DNA of 64,000 bases from Rhodococcus sp. X156 (GTDB taxonomy: Bacteria > Actinomycetota > Actinomycetes > Mycobacteriales > Mycobacteriaceae). The translations under genes were made by a program, and so were the position numbers. The stretch lies in the NCBI RefSeq assembly GCF_004006015.1, contig NZ_CP034766.1, forward strand, positions 62,001 to 126,000. The letters run 5' to 3'. Shown in pieces: positions 17,376-26,149 of this stretch (positions are counted from its first letter, which is position 1; the number at the start of each line of letters is the position of its first letter). The notes beneath the pieces are model-generated. The model was not told the DNA's origin and made no database searches. It saw only the letters and a list, made by a program, of their open reading frames with translations.

Positions 17376-17629
17376 CCCCGGCCCGTACCCTCACCCGGGT
17401 GCGGGCCACCTTCCTCGGCGTCTCCAGCGTCCTGTTGCGCGACAACAGCTCTGCGGTGCTCGGTGCTGGACACGGCCCGGACGCCACTCAGGTCCGCATG
17501 GCAACCGCCGGCGACACCGTGCGCTACGGCAGCTTCGCGGTCACCCTCTTCCCCGCCCCGCACACCCCGCGCCCGGCCTTCCCTGGCGTGATCGACCGTC
17601 CGCTGCGCCCGCCGAGCTCCATCCGATGA
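17372..17629 (+). pseudogene. MBL-fold hydrolase remnant (internal deletion and 3' truncation)
   Basis: This 85-codon frame looks like two pieces of one metallo-beta-lactamase-fold enzyme joined together. The N-terminus TRVRATFLGVSSVLLRDN matches the first strands of that family. The part from GDTVRYGSFAVTLFPAPHTP to FPGVIDRPLRPP matches a region normally ~100 residues further on. The HxHxDH zinc motif and the whole C-terminal half are missing, so it cannot be an active hydrolase. It is still open and is flanked by ATGA overlaps on both sides, so it may be translated as a coupling peptide. The family assignment is from pattern memory and should be tested by alignment. Confidence 0.6.
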
Positions 17630-18312
17630 GCACCCGTGCGCCCCGTCCCCCTGGCCGCCGCCCGAGCGGGGCCCGGCCGGCCCGCCGCACCGCGCCGCCG
17701 ACCGCCCCCGACCGGGTGGGGCTGCGCACGCGCCTGGTCGCCGCACCCCGACGGGTTCGCGCGCTCGGTGCCGCGGTGGTGGGCCTGGTGTACCTGGGCG
17801 CTGTCGGGCTGGCCGCTTCCGGTGGCAGCTGGTGGGTGACGCTGTTGTGCGTGCTGGCTGGCGCGGCAGCGGGTGCGGTGGTGGTGGCGGCCGAGCCCGG
17901 GCAGACCCAGGCCCTGGCCGAGCGACTGGGCTGGGAGAGCGGCCCCGGATGGCTGCGGGCCGTGCAGTCCGACGTGGACTCCGGCCGGCTGCCCCGCACC
18001 GACGCCACCGAGCGGGAGCTGGCCCGCCGATATGCCTGGGTGCGCCTGGAGCAGCGCCGACCCGCGCAGCTGCTGGCCGCGGGTCTGGTCGCCGCGACGG
18101 TGGTCTACCTGCTGGTGGTGCTGCTGGGCGGTGCGGTGCCGGGCTCGGCCGTGCCTGGTCTGGTGGTGTTCCCGGTCGGGGCGGCGGTGGTGTGCGGGAG
18201 CACCTGGCGCCAGCACCGCACCTACGCCCGGGTCCTGCGGGTGCTGGGACCGGACGAGCGGACCTGGGAGCTGCGGCGGCTGCGCGCCCGCACCGGCGCG
18301 GACCGAGCCTGA
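17626..18312 (+). CDS. Hypothetical membrane protein
   Basis: A 228-aa protein with a basic, Pro/Arg-rich cytoplasmic N-terminus (~40 residues) and two pairs of hydrophobic segments: ~47-65 with ~70-88, and ~147-165 with ~168-186. Between the pairs is a soluble stretch (LAERLGWESGPGWLRAVQSDV) and at the end a charged tail. The ATG overlaps the stop of the MBL remnant (ATGA). No family recognised. It is convergent with the lipoprotein gene, with only 22 bases between stops. Confidence 0.65.
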   Translation: MSTRAPRPPGRRPSGARPARRTAPPTAPDRVGLRTRLVAAPRRVRALGAAVVGLVYLGAVGLAASGGSWWVTLLCVLAGAAAGAVVVAAEPGQTQALAERLGWESGPGWLRAVQSDVDSGRLPRTDATERELARRYAWVRLEQRRPAQLLAAGLVAATVVYLLVVLLGGAVPGSAVPGLVVFPVGAAVVCGSTWRQHRTYARVLRVLGPDERTWELRRLRARTGADRA

Positions 18313-18334
18313 GGCACGGACGGGTGGCGCTGGC

Positions 18335-19462
18335 TCAGCGCGAGGGCACCTGGTCCTGGGGGATCACCTGCAGCAGTCCGTCGGTGTTGCCCGCCACCAG
18401 GACCTCCCCCGAGGCAGGATCCACCGCCACCGAGTTGGGCTGGCGCACCGTGGGCAGCGTCCCCAGGGTGCGCGGCGCCCGCGGGTCGGCCACGTCCACC
18501 ACCGCCAGCTGGTTGTCGGCGGTGCGGGTGATGAACAGCAACGCTCTGGCGGCGTCGTAGGCCAGGCCGTACGGCCTCCCTGTCGCCGCGATCCGGGCCA
18601 GCACCTGCAGCTGCACGTCGGGGCGGCCCTGGCGGTGGTCGGGCGGGGCCACGCGCACCAGGTACACCGCCTCGCCCACCGTGTCGGCCACGGCGACCAC
18701 GCCCGCTGCGCTGCCGGTGCCCTGGGTCTGCCCGGGTGCGGCCAGCGCGATGGTGTGGGTGAGCTGGGTGCCCAGCGGCGTCTGGGCCACCAGCGTCCGC
18801 TGCGCGGCGTCGTAGACCCACAACCCCTGGCCGCGGACGTCGGAGACCACTGCGTACCCGCCCACGGCGGCGAGCCCGCCCGGCTGCGGTGGTCCGGCGG
18901 GCAGCTCACCGACGACGGCGCCCTCGCGCAGGAACACCACGCCGCCGCCGAGCTCGTTGTTCACCACCACCGTGCCGTCGGCGGTGCGCACGGCGTTGTG
19001 CGGGTTGCGGCCAACCTCCGTGGTGCGGCGCAGCACGGCCCCGTCGGCCAGGCTGACCTCCAGCACCGTGTCGTTCTGCTCCAGCGGCGCGAGCACCGGC
19101 CCCCCAGGGGCGGCCAGGTCGAGGTGGCGCGGGGCACCGCCGTCGGTGGGCACCACCTGGCGCACCGTGCCCGCGGCCACGTCCACCAGGGCGATGCCGT
19201 CGGGGCCCTTGAGCCCCACCGCCGCAGTGCCGTCGCTGCCCACCACCACGGCCTCCGGGTTGTTGCCCACCGCGATGGTGCGGCCGACCGGGGCGACGCT
19301 CGGGGCGGGTGCCAGCCCTGGCTCGGCGGGACCGTCGGCCACCGGGGGGTTGCCGGGGGCGGGGGTCTGCGACGCGGTGGAGGAAGAGGTGTCCGAGCCG
19401 GTGCACGCCGGCAGCAGCAGCGAGCCGGCCAGCGCCAGCGCCACCCATCCCCGCTGGGTCAC
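18335..19462 (-). CDS. Lipoprotein with YncE-like beta-propeller
   Basis: A 375-aa secreted lipoprotein. A short signal peptide ends in the lipobox LLPAC with C20 as the lipidated residue, followed by a Ser/Thr/Pro linker to ~60. The rest shows repeated four-stranded blades of the YVTN/YncE type, with phrases such as GNNPEAVVVGSDGTAAVG, GRNPHNAVRTADGTVVV and RQPNSVAVDPASGEVLVAG at regular intervals. Such propellers bind ligands or partners at the cell surface; the specific role is unknown. It starts at GTG 19462 and follows the alpha/beta hydrolase gene after a 134-base gap, in which I see no further gene. Confidence 0.82.
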   Translation of the reverse strand: MTQRGWVALALAGSLLLPACTGSDTSSSTASQTPAPGNPPVADGPAEPGLAPAPSVAPVGRTIAVGNNPEAVVVGSDGTAAVGLKGPDGIALVDVAAGTVRQVVPTDGGAPRHLDLAAPGGPVLAPLEQNDTVLEVSLADGAVLRRTTEVGRNPHNAVRTADGTVVVNNELGGGVVFLREGAVVGELPAGPPQPGGLAAVGGYAVVSDVRGQGLWVYDAAQRTLVAQTPLGTQLTHTIALAAPGQTQGTGSAAGVVAVADTVGEAVYLVRVAPPDHRQGRPDVQLQVLARIAATGRPYGLAYDAARALLFITRTADNQLAVVDVADPRAPRTLGTLPTVRQPNSVAVDPASGEVLVAGNTDGLLQVIPQDQVPSR

Positions 19463-19596
19463 GGCCGGCCGAGCCCGATCACCGGCGCCCTGCCGCCCGC
19501 GCGCACCTCAGCCAGATCCAGCACGCCGCTCATCTTGCGCTCCCGAGCCCGCGGCAGCGACTTCCAGCCGCCACCGCGGCGCCGAGGGCAAAGGGG

Positions 19597-20271
19597 TCAG
19601 CCGGGGTGCGCCAGCTCGCCCTGGGCCCCGGCGTCAAAGGCGGCCTGCAGCACGGGGTCGACCTCTCGGCCCAGCGCGGCGCGGCAGCCCCACACCGCCA
19701 GCGAGGTCCACCAGCGGGCTCTGCGCAGCATGGCGTGGCTGTCGCCGGTCACCACGAAGCGGGCGAGCCGGTCGGGGACGCCCTGGGCGCGCTCGGCCCA
19801 GCGGGCGGAGAGCCGGGCGGGCACCAGCTGGTCCTGGTCTCCGTGGGCGAGCACCACGGTGCGCCCGCGCACGGTGGACACGCTCTCCCCGTCGGGCAGC
19901 CAGGGCGCCAGACCCACCACGCCGGCCACGCGGGGGTGGGCGGCGGCGGCGACCGCGGTGCGCCCGCCCATGGAGTGGCCCAGCAGCACCACCGGAGAGG
20001 TGCCGACCAGCTCGGCGAGCACGGCCCGCACGTCGTGCACGGGGTCCTGGTGGTGTCCGTTCCAGCCGCGGTAGCGGTAGCGGACGGTGCCCACCGCGAC
20101 GTCAGGCAGCGCCCGCTGCACGGCGCGGGCAAGGGGCAGCATCCGCAGCCGGGCCAGTCCGAGGGGCATGGGCTGGGCCCGCGAGCTGGCCCTGCCGCCG
20201 GGCAGCACCAGGACCACCGGTTCCTCGCCCCGGGGCGCGCGCAGCCAGTCGACGCGGGGGAGGGCGGTCAG
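19597..20271 (-). CDS. Alpha/beta hydrolase (possible CTG start)
   Basis: A ~224-aa alpha/beta-hydrolase-fold enzyme. It has an oxyanion segment VLVLPGG, nucleophile elbow GHSMGG, acid region AHGDQDQLVPARL and catalytic His in GDSHAML. The start is uncertain: there is no ATG, GTG or TTG at the expected place. The best-placed codon is CTG 20271, which overlaps the upstream TGA (CTGA) exactly as ATGA/GTGA pairs do elsewhere here. GTG 20217 would cut off the conserved first strand. Cotranscribed with, and downstream of, the DRTQVV-repeat protein. Substrate unknown. Confidence 0.75.
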   Translation of the reverse strand: MTALPRVDWLRAPRGEEPVVLVLPGGRASSRAQPMPLGLARLRMLPLARAVQRALPDVAVGTVRYRYRGWNGHHQDPVHDVRAVLAELVGTSPVVLLGHSMGGRTAVAAAAHPRVAGVVGLAPWLPDGESVSTVRGRTVVLAHGDQDQLVPARLSARWAERAQGVPDRLARFVVTGDSHAMLRRARWWTSLAVWGCRAALGREVDPVLQAAFDAGAQGELAHPG

Positions 20272-21014
20272 AGGAAGAGCACCAGGCAGAGGGCCAGAAC
20301 GATGGCGAGCACCACCAGCACCGCCACCGGCACCAGCCAGCGCCGGCTGGGGGAGGCGGGCCCGGCGAAGGGGGCTGCGTCGCTGTGGGCGCCCACGCGC
20401 TGCGGTGCGGCCTGCGGCTGCTGCCCCAGCGTCCACGGCGGCAGGTTGCCCTCTGCGCCGGCCGGGCTGGAGCCGCTCGGTCCGCGCTGGGGACCGACGC
20501 CGCCGCGGGCCCAGGGGGGAGCCCCGACGGTGGAGTAGCCCGACGGTGCGGAACGGACCATCTGGGTGCGGTCGGCGTCGCCGGTGGGCGCTGCCGAACC
20601 TGGTCGGGCCGCCGGTCCGGCAGCGGCCCGGGCGGTCGGTGCCGTGGCACCGGCGGGCCGGCGCACCACCTGGGTGCGGTCCTCGGCGGGCGTGCTGCTG
20701 GCGGTGGGGCCGCGGCGGGGGACCACCTGGGTGCGGTCGCTGGTGTCCGTCTCGGCGGGGGTGCTCGCGGCGGGTGCCGGCCGGCGCACCACCTGGGTGC
20801 GGTCCTCAGCGGTGGCGCCAGCACCCACACCACCGGCGGCAGGAGCGCCGGCACCGTCGGGCCACTGGAACGGCGGCGGGAAGGGGCCGCCCGAGGCCGG
20901 TCCGCTGCCCGCGGCGGCGAGCAGCAGGTCGCGCTGCTGGCGGAACTGCTCGGTGGAGATGCGGCCGGCGGCGACCTCGGAGTCGAGCCTGCTCAGCTCG
21001 TCGTGCAGCGCCAC
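20268..21014 (-). CDS. SHOCT-like / DRTQVV-repeat protein with C-terminal membrane anchor
   Basis: A 248-aa protein in three parts. Residues ~1-35 resemble a SHOCT-type helix pair ([19 protein letters not shown]). Residues ~65-205 are a Pro/Ala/Gly-rich disordered region with four copies of DRTQ[VM]V. Residues ~225-248 form one hydrophobic segment with the C-terminus outside or just inside the membrane. GTG 21014 is chosen because AAGGAGG lies five bases upstream. The repeated Thr-Gln motif could be a Ser/Thr-kinase or FHA-domain docking site, which is speculation. The stop overlaps the CTG of the hydrolase gene. Confidence 0.72.
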   Translation of the reverse strand: MALHDELSRLDSEVAAGRISTEQFRQQRDLLLAAAGSGPASGGPFPPPFQWPDGAGAPAAGGVGAGATAEDRTQVVRRPAPAASTPAETDTSDRTQVVPRRGPTASSTPAEDRTQVVRRPAGATAPTARAAAGPAARPGSAAPTGDADRTQMVRSAPSGYSTVGAPPWARGGVGPQRGPSGSSPAGAEGNLPPWTLGQQPQAAPQRVGAHSDAAPFAGPASPSRRWLVPVAVLVVLAIVLALCLVLFL

Positions 21015-21137
21015 TGTGCCTCCTTCTGCCGTGCATGCGCGTCGCGGTGCAGGGGCTTGTCGTGCTTCGGGCGGGGTGCAGGTCTGGTGCGAGGCTGTGC
21101 AGGCACGGAATAGCAGCCCCGTCGTGGACTGTTGACA

Positions 21138-21151
21138 TTGTGCACGCACAA
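21138..21151. promoter_or_regulatory. Inverted repeat TTGTG-N4-CACAA, possible operator
   Basis: This short perfect dyad lies in the 196-base divergent gap between the repeat-protein gene and msrA, directly after TTGACA at 21132-21137, a good -35 consensus. Such a dyad could bind a small dimeric repressor. The TTGACA is not followed by a -10 at 17 bases on the plus strand, so the assignment is weak. Confidence 0.3.
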
Positions 21152-21198
21152 CCGTGCCGGCAGGCGCAGATCGTCGACGACCTGCCGTCCGATCGACG

Positions 21199-21204
21199 TA
21201 GGGT
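21199..21204 (+). promoter_or_regulatory. -10 element (TAGGGT) of leaderless msrA
   Basis: TAGGGT matches TANNNT and ends six bases before ATG 21211, so transcription should begin at or beside the start codon. No ribosome-binding site is present, in agreement. Confidence 0.6.
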
Positions 21205-21210
21205 GTCGCA

Positions 21211-21888
21211 ATGTCCTGGTTCGACAGCATGTTCGGGTCCCCATCCACCGTGATCGCCCCCGGTGACGCGCTGCCCGGGCGGGACACGCCGGTGCGCGCC
21301 GGCGAGACGCACTACGTCAACGGCCGTCCGCTGCACCCGCCGTTTCCCGACGGCATGGCCACCGCCGTGGTGGCGATGGGCTGCTTCTGGGGTGCCGAGC
21401 GCGTCTTCTGGGAGCTGGACGGGGTGTACACCACCGCCGTCGGCTACGCCGGTGGCCACACCCCCAACCCCACCTACGAGGAGACCTGTACCGGGCGCAC
21501 CGGGCACGCCGAGTCGGTGCTGATCGTCTTCGACCCGGCCCAGATCAGCTACGAGCAGCTGCTGCGGGTGTTCTGGGAGAACCACGACCCCACGCAGGGC
21601 ATGCGTCAGGGCAACGACCGCGGCACCCAGTACCGCTCCGCCATCTACGCCATGGACGAGGCGCAGCTGCAGGCCGCCCGCAAGTCCCAGGAGTCCTACC
21701 AGGCTGAGCTGGCCAAGGCGGGCTACGGCGAGATCACCACCGAGACAGCGCTGCTGACCGAGGCTGGGGGTGGCGGCTTCTACTACGCCGAGGACTACCA
21801 CCAGCAGTACCTGGCCAAGAACCCCAACGGCTACTGCGGGATCGGCGGGACCGGGGTGTCCTGCCCGGTGGGTCTCGGCGCGGTGTAA
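21211..21888 (+). CDS. msrA: Peptide-methionine (S)-S-oxide reductase MsrA
   Basis: A 225-aa MsrA that repairs methionine-S-sulfoxide in oxidised proteins. The active-site motif GCFWG places the catalytic Cys at C58; the substrate-binding signature [14 protein letters not shown] and the HxxEYHQ-like tail ([17 protein letters not shown]) are present. C209 and C218 near the C-terminus are the likely resolving cysteines. Length and the ~45-residue N-terminal extension fit the actinobacterial type. It stands alone with a leaderless promoter. A 154-base gap to ctaD follows. Confidence 0.96.
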   Translation: MSWFDSMFGSPSTVIAPGDALPGRDTPVRAGETHYVNGRPLHPPFPDGMATAVVAMGCFWGAERVFWELDGVYTTAVGYAGGHTPNPTYEETCTGRTGHAESVLIVFDPAQISYEQLLRVFWENHDPTQGMRQGNDRGTQYRSAIYAMDEAQLQAARKSQESYQAELAKAGYGEITTETALLTEAGGGGFYYAEDYHQQYLAKNPNGYCGIGGTGVSCPVGLGAV

Positions 21889-21936
21889 CCGCTGATCGGG
21901 CCGTCTTTTCGGATGGCCGGCGCACGGCGACGGGGC

Positions 21937-21942
21937 TACCTT
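21937..21942 (+). promoter_or_regulatory. Possible -10 (TACCTT) for ctaD
   Basis: TACCTT in the 154-base gap between msrA and ctaD fits TANNNT and would leave a leader of about 90 bases. No good -35 is seen, and GAGCAG just before the ATG is only a weak ribosome-binding site. Confidence 0.3.
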
Positions 21943-22042
21943 GGGGTGCCTGTCGCCGTGCGAGCCTCCTTGGAGGGCCGATGCAGTGTGTCGTGGGTGC
22001 AGCCGCCGCTAGGGCGGTCCGTCCGACCATGCCCGAGCAGTC

Positions 22043-23839
22043 ATGACCGAGGTCGCCCCGCGGCCGGTCGTCACCCGCCCCTACCCGGCCCGGGTCGCGC
22101 CCAAGGGCAGCGCCATCGTCAAGTACTTCAGCACCACCGATCCCAAGACGATCGGGCTGATGTACCTGGTCACGGCGTTCGCGTTCTTCATGGTCGGCGG
22201 GGCCATGGCCCTGTTCATGCGGGCCGAGCTGGCCCGGCCGGGGATGCAGTTCCTCTCCTACGAGCAGTACAACCAGCTGTTCACCATGCACGGCACGATC
22301 ATGTTGCTGCTGTACGCCACTCCGGTGGTGTTCGGCTTTGCCAACTACATCGTGCCGCTGCAGATCGGCTCGCCGGACGTGGCGTTCCCGCGGCTGAACG
22401 CCTTCTCGTACTGGCTGTTCCTGTTCGGTGGACTGATCACCCTGGGTGGGTTCATCACCCCTGGTGGTGCCGCTGACTACGGCTGGACGGCCTACACGCC
22501 ACTGTCGTCGGTGGAGAGCTCGCCGGGTGCCGGCGCCGACCTGTGGATCATGGGCCTGGCCATCGCCGGCCTGGGCACCATCCTCGGTGCGGTCAACATG
22601 ATCACCACCGTGGTCTGCCTGCGCGCCCCCGGCTTGACGATGTTCCGGATGCCGATCTTCACCTGGAACATCCTCATCACGGCGGTGCTGATCCTGTTGG
22701 CGTTTCCCATCCTCACCGCCGCGCTGCTGGCGCTGGCGAGCGACCGAAACCTCGATTCGCGCATCTTCGACCCCGCCAACGGTGGGGCGATCTTGTGGCA
22801 GCACCTGTTCTGGTTCTTCGGTCATCCCGAGGTCTACATCGTGGCGCTGCCGTTCTTCGGCATCGTGAGCGAGATCTTCCCGGTGTTCTCCCGCAAGCCG
22901 ATCTTCGGCTACAAGGGGCTCATCTTCGCCACCCTGGCCATCGGGGCCCTCTCGGCCGCGGTGTGGGCGCACCACATGTACGCCACCGGCGCGGTGCTGC
23001 TGCCGTTCTTCGCCTTCACCACCTTCCTCATCGCCGTGCCCACCGGCGTGAAGTTCTTCAACTGGATCGGCACCGTGTGGAAGGGGCAGATCACCTTCGA
23101 GTCACCCATGCTGTTCGCGATCGGCTTCCTGGTGACCTTCCTGCTGGGTGGCCTCACCGGGGTGCTGCTGGCCGCCCCGCCGATCGACTTCCACGTGACT
23201 GACAGCTACTTCGTGGTGGCGCACTTCCACTACGTGCTCTTCGGCACCATCGTCTTCGCCACCTACGCCGGCATCTACTACTGGTTCCCCAAGATGACCG
23301 GCCGGATGCTGGACGAGAAGCTGGGCAAGCTCCACTTCTGGCTGACCTTCATCGGCTTCCACCTGACGTTCCTGGTGCAGCACTGGCTGGGCAACGAGGG
23401 CATGCCGCGCCGCTACGCCGACTACCTGCCCTCCGACGGCTTCACCACGCTGAACACGGTGTCCACCATCGGGGCGTTCGTCCTCGGTGCCTCCACGCTG
23501 CCGTTCCTGTGGAACGTCTTCGTCAGCTATCGCTACGGCAAGGCGGTCGACGTCGACGACCCGTGGGGCGGCGGCAACTCCCTGGAGTGGGCCACCACCT
23601 GTCCCCCGCCGCGGCACAACTTCACCGAGCTGCCCCGCATCCGGTCGGAGCGTCCCGCCTTCGAGCTGCACTACCCGCACATGCAGGACCGGATCCGCAC
23701 CGAGGCGCACGTGGGGCCCACCTACCAGCCCCGCACGGAGCCGATCGAGAAGTCCTCGAACCCCAACCTGTCGGAGTACACCCCGGGCGGCAACGAGCCG
23801 AAGGATCCGGGCACCACCAGCGGGAGCACCCACCAGTAG
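22043..23839 (+). CDS. ctaD: Cytochrome c oxidase subunit I (aa3-type)
   Basis: This 598-aa catalytic subunit of the terminal oxidase contains twelve membrane helices. Haem and copper ligands can be read: His in [10 protein letters not shown] (low-spin haem a), the HPEVYI motif with the His-Tyr cross-link at CuB, AHHMYATG with the CuB histidines, and HFHYVLFGT with the haem ligands. Proton-channel residues of the K path lie around [15 protein letters not shown]. The ~50-residue hydrophilic tail is usual for mycobacterial-type CtaD. It works with ctaC/ctaE and the bcc complex, which lie elsewhere. ATG 22043 gives the standard N-terminus. Confidence 0.97.
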   Translation: MTEVAPRPVVTRPYPARVAPKGSAIVKYFSTTDPKTIGLMYLVTAFAFFMVGGAMALFMRAELARPGMQFLSYEQYNQLFTMHGTIMLLLYATPVVFGFANYIVPLQIGSPDVAFPRLNAFSYWLFLFGGLITLGGFITPGGAADYGWTAYTPLSSVESSPGAGADLWIMGLAIAGLGTILGAVNMITTVVCLRAPGLTMFRMPIFTWNILITAVLILLAFPILTAALLALASDRNLDSRIFDPANGGAILWQHLFWFFGHPEVYIVALPFFGIVSEIFPVFSRKPIFGYKGLIFATLAIGALSAAVWAHHMYATGAVLLPFFAFTTFLIAVPTGVKFFNWIGTVWKGQITFESPMLFAIGFLVTFLLGGLTGVLLAAPPIDFHVTDSYFVVAHFHYVLFGTIVFATYAGIYYWFPKMTGRMLDEKLGKLHFWLTFIGFHLTFLVQHWLGNEGMPRRYADYLPSDGFTTLNTVSTIGAFVLGASTLPFLWNVFVSYRYGKAVDVDDPWGGGNSLEWATTCPPPRHNFTELPRIRSERPAFELHYPHMQDRIRTEAHVGPTYQPRTEPIEKSSNPNLSEYTPGGNEPKDPGTTSGSTHQ

Positions 23840-23871
23840 CGCTTGCTCTGGCCAACCGCTGCCAGCGGCGG

Positions 23872-23877
23872 CACACT
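23872..23877 (+). promoter_or_regulatory. -10 element (CACACT) of leaderless glycosylase gene
   Basis: CACACT ends six bases before GTG 23884, the same hexamer and spacing as at 14779. Supports the chosen start. Confidence 0.4.
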
Positions 23878-23883
23878 GGGTCC

Positions 23884-24747
23884 GTGCCTGAGCTGCCCGA
23901 GGTAGAAGCGCTGGCCCACCACCTGCGCGAGCACGCCGTCGGCGCGGTCATCGGTCGGGTGGACGTCGCCGCCGTCACCGTGCTCAAGACCTTCGACCCA
24001 CCGGTGAGCGCCCTGGTGGGACGGACCGTGACCGGCGCGACCCGCCACGGCAAGCACCTCGACCTGGACTGCGACGGGCTGCACCTGGTGGTGCACCTGT
24101 CGCGCGCCGGCTGGCTGCGGTGGTCGGACTCCCTCAGCGCCACCCCGCCCAAGCCGGGCAAGGGCCCGCTCGCGCTGCGGGTGCACTTGGGCGAGCCGCC
24201 TGGTGCCCCCGGTTTCGACCTCACCGAGGCCGGCACGCAGAAGCGGCTCGCGGTGTGGGTGGTGGCCGATCCGAGCGAGGTGCCGGGGGTGGCCAAGCTC
24301 GGGCCGGACGCGCTCAGCGTCTCCGTGGACGAGCTGGCGCCGCTGCTGGCCGGGCACCGGGAGCGGTTGAAGACGCTGGTCGTCAATCAGTCGTGGCTGG
24401 CCGGCATCGGCAACGCCTACTCCGACGAGATTCTGCACGTGGCGCGGCTGTCGCCGTTCGCCACCGCCGCCCGGCTCACCGACGACGAGGTGGCCCGCCT
24501 GCACGCCGCGATGCAGACGGTGCTCACCGATGCGGTGCAGCGCTCGGTGGGCCAGGACGCGGCCCGGCTGAAGGGGGAGAAGCGCTCCGGCCTGCAGGTG
24601 CACGCCCGCACCGGACTGGCCTGCCCGGTGTGCGGGGACACCGTGCGGGAGGTCTCCTACGCCGAGCGCTCCTTCCAGTACTGCCCCACCTGCCAGACCG
24701 GGGGCAAGCCGCTGGCCGACCGCAGGATGTCGCGCCTGCTGCGCTGA
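23884..24747 (+). CDS. Fpg/Nei family DNA glycosylase
   Basis: A 287-aa bifunctional DNA glycosylase/AP lyase for oxidised bases. After removal of Met the mature N-terminus is PELPEVE with catalytic Pro2 and Glu3. The helix-two-turn-helix segment includes NQSWLAGIGNAYSDEILH. The C-terminal zinc finger has CPVC and CPTC pairs (CPVCGDTVREV ... QYCPTCQTGG). GTG 23884 is fixed by this mandatory N-terminus. Whether it prefers 8-oxoguanine (Fpg) or oxidised pyrimidines (Nei) cannot be told here; the sequence around the finger resembles the actinobacterial Fpg-like paralogs. Confidence 0.93.
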   Translation: MPELPEVEALAHHLREHAVGAVIGRVDVAAVTVLKTFDPPVSALVGRTVTGATRHGKHLDLDCDGLHLVVHLSRAGWLRWSDSLSATPPKPGKGPLALRVHLGEPPGAPGFDLTEAGTQKRLAVWVVADPSEVPGVAKLGPDALSVSVDELAPLLAGHRERLKTLVVNQSWLAGIGNAYSDEILHVARLSPFATAARLTDDEVARLHAAMQTVLTDAVQRSVGQDAARLKGEKRSGLQVHARTGLACPVCGDTVREVSYAERSFQYCPTCQTGGKPLADRRMSRLLR

Positions 24748-24784
24748 CTCCACCCACCCGTCGGTGCCGTCTCCGGGTCCGTGG

Positions 24785-24790
24785 CAGGCT
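24785..24790 (+). promoter_or_regulatory. -10 element (CAGGCT) of leaderless DUF5709 gene
   Basis: CAGGCT ends seven bases before ATG 24798. The same hexamer is used, on the other strand, at 14721. Confidence 0.35.
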
Positions 24791-24797
24791 TGACGGC

Positions 24798-25130
24798 ATG
24801 GCTGGAGACGACAACGCAATGAACGAGGACATGCTCGAGCCGAGCGTGAGCCTGGACCCCGACGAGATCGGTGACCCGGTGTCGGACACCACCATCGCGG
24901 AGACGACCGAGGACTGGCTGGGCGCCGACCGCGTCGGCACCACCGCCGCTGAGGAGCGCGAGGGCGAGACCCTGGACGAGCGCCTGGCCGAGGAGGTGCC
25001 CGACATCGAGCCGATCGAGCAGCTCGACCGCCCGGCCGCGGCGCTGGAGCCAGAGGAGCTCGACGAGACGGTGGACGACGTGGTGGTGCCGGACGAGCCC
25101 GTGGACGGCGAGGACATCAGCTACGACTGA
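24798..25130 (+). CDS. DUF5709 family acidic protein
   Basis: A 110-aa highly acidic protein with no cysteine. The family hallmark is the stretch AAEEREGETLDERLAEE in the middle, with flanking Asp/Glu-rich, probably disordered sequence. DUF5709 proteins are common in Mycobacteriales and have no known function. It lies alone between the glycosylase and the S49 peptidase, all on the plus strand. No signal peptide. Confidence 0.8.
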   Translation: MAGDDNAMNEDMLEPSVSLDPDEIGDPVSDTTIAETTEDWLGADRVGTTAAEEREGETLDERLAEEVPDIEPIEQLDRPAAALEPEELDETVDDVVVPDEPVDGEDISYD

Positions 25131-25153
25131 GCCTGTGCGGCACGGGCGCTCCG

Positions 25154-25159
25154 TATCCT
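25154..25159 (+). promoter_or_regulatory. -10 element (TATCCT) of leaderless S49 peptidase gene
   Basis: TATCCT is a strong TANNNT match ending seven bases before ATG 25167. No ribosome-binding site lies upstream. Confidence 0.55.
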
Positions 25160-25166
25160 GACTCCC

Positions 25167-26078
25167 ATGACGAGCTGGAGTGTTGCCGTGCCCAAGCCGC
25201 TCAGCGACCGGTTGCCCGCCCGGCTCACCGGCGAGCACGCGCCGGTGGTGTCGGTGGTGCGCCTGCACGGCGTGATCGCCGCCGGAGCGGCCGGGCTGGG
25301 CCGCCAGCAGCTGAACGCCGACAACGTGGAGGCCGCGCTCAAGCGGGCCTTCACCGCCGACGGGGTGCAGGCGGTGGCGCTGGCCATCAACTCCCCTGGT
25401 GGCTCGCCCACGCAGAGCCAGCTCATCGGCAGCCGCATCCGCCAGCTGGCGGCCGAGCACGACGTGCCCGTCCTGGCGTTCTGCGAGGACGTCGCCGCCT
25501 CTGGTGGCTACTGGTTGGCCTGCGCCGCCGACGAGATCATCACCACGCCCACCTCCATGGTCGGCAGCATCGGGGTGGTCAGCGCCGGCTTCGGCATGGA
25601 GGGCCTGATCGACAAGCTCGGCGTGGACCGCCGGCTGCACACCGCAGGGTCGAACAAGGCCCGTCTGGACCCCTTCTCCCCGGAGAAGGAGGAGGACGTG
25701 CAGTGGCTGCTGAGCATGCAGGCCGACATCCACCGCGAGTTCGGCGCCTGGGTGCGCGAGCGGCGCGGCGACAACCTGGTGGGCACCGACGACGAGCTGT
25801 TCACCGGCGACGTGTGGATCGGCCGTCGGGCGGTGCAGATGGGCCTGGCCGACCAGGTGGGCGTGATGCGCGAGGTGCTCGCCGAGCGGTACCCCAGGGC
25901 GACGGTGCGCACCATGCACGCCAAGAAGTCGCTGGCCGCCCGGCTGGGGCTGCCCGGTGGCGGTGCGGAGGCCGTGCTCGGCGGGGCCCTGTCCGGTGCG
26001 GGGCTGGCGGCGGCCCTGGCCGGGGAGCTCGTGGGCGCGGTGGAGCAGCGCGCCGCCTGGGCCCGCTTCGGCCTGTAG
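25167..26078 (+). CDS. S49 family serine peptidase (SppA-like)
   Basis: A 303-aa ClpP-fold peptidase related to signal-peptide peptidase SppA. The Ser-Lys dyad is placed as S112 (EDVAASGGYWLAC) and K164 (AGSNKARLDPF), with the preceding INSPGGSPTQS loop for substrate binding. It lacks an N-terminal membrane anchor, unlike E. coli SppA, and is a single-domain short form. The C-terminal ~50 residues include an Ala/Gly-rich hydrophobic stretch that might contact membrane. Probably degrades cleaved signal peptides or misfolded proteins (family knowledge). Confidence 0.9.
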   Translation: MTSWSVAVPKPLSDRLPARLTGEHAPVVSVVRLHGVIAAGAAGLGRQQLNADNVEAALKRAFTADGVQAVALAINSPGGSPTQSQLIGSRIRQLAAEHDVPVLAFCEDVAASGGYWLACAADEIITTPTSMVGSIGVVSAGFGMEGLIDKLGVDRRLHTAGSNKARLDPFSPEKEEDVQWLLSMQADIHREFGAWVRERRGDNLVGTDDELFTGDVWIGRRAVQMGLADQVGVMREVLAERYPRATVRTMHAKKSLAARLGLPGGGAEAVLGGALSGAGLAAALAGELVGAVEQRAAWARFGL

Positions 26079-26149
26079 CGACGGCCCCGCGGACCGGGGC
26101 GGGGACGAGGGCGTGTGCCCGCGCAGGGCCGGCGTGGCAGCATGAAGCG

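Noticed and set aside
18222..20074. Long plus- and minus-strand frames across the lipoprotein and hydrolase genes
   Set aside because: They overlap each other and the recognised genes and have Arg/Gly/Pro shadow composition. The lipobox and GHSMGG motifs support the chosen frames.
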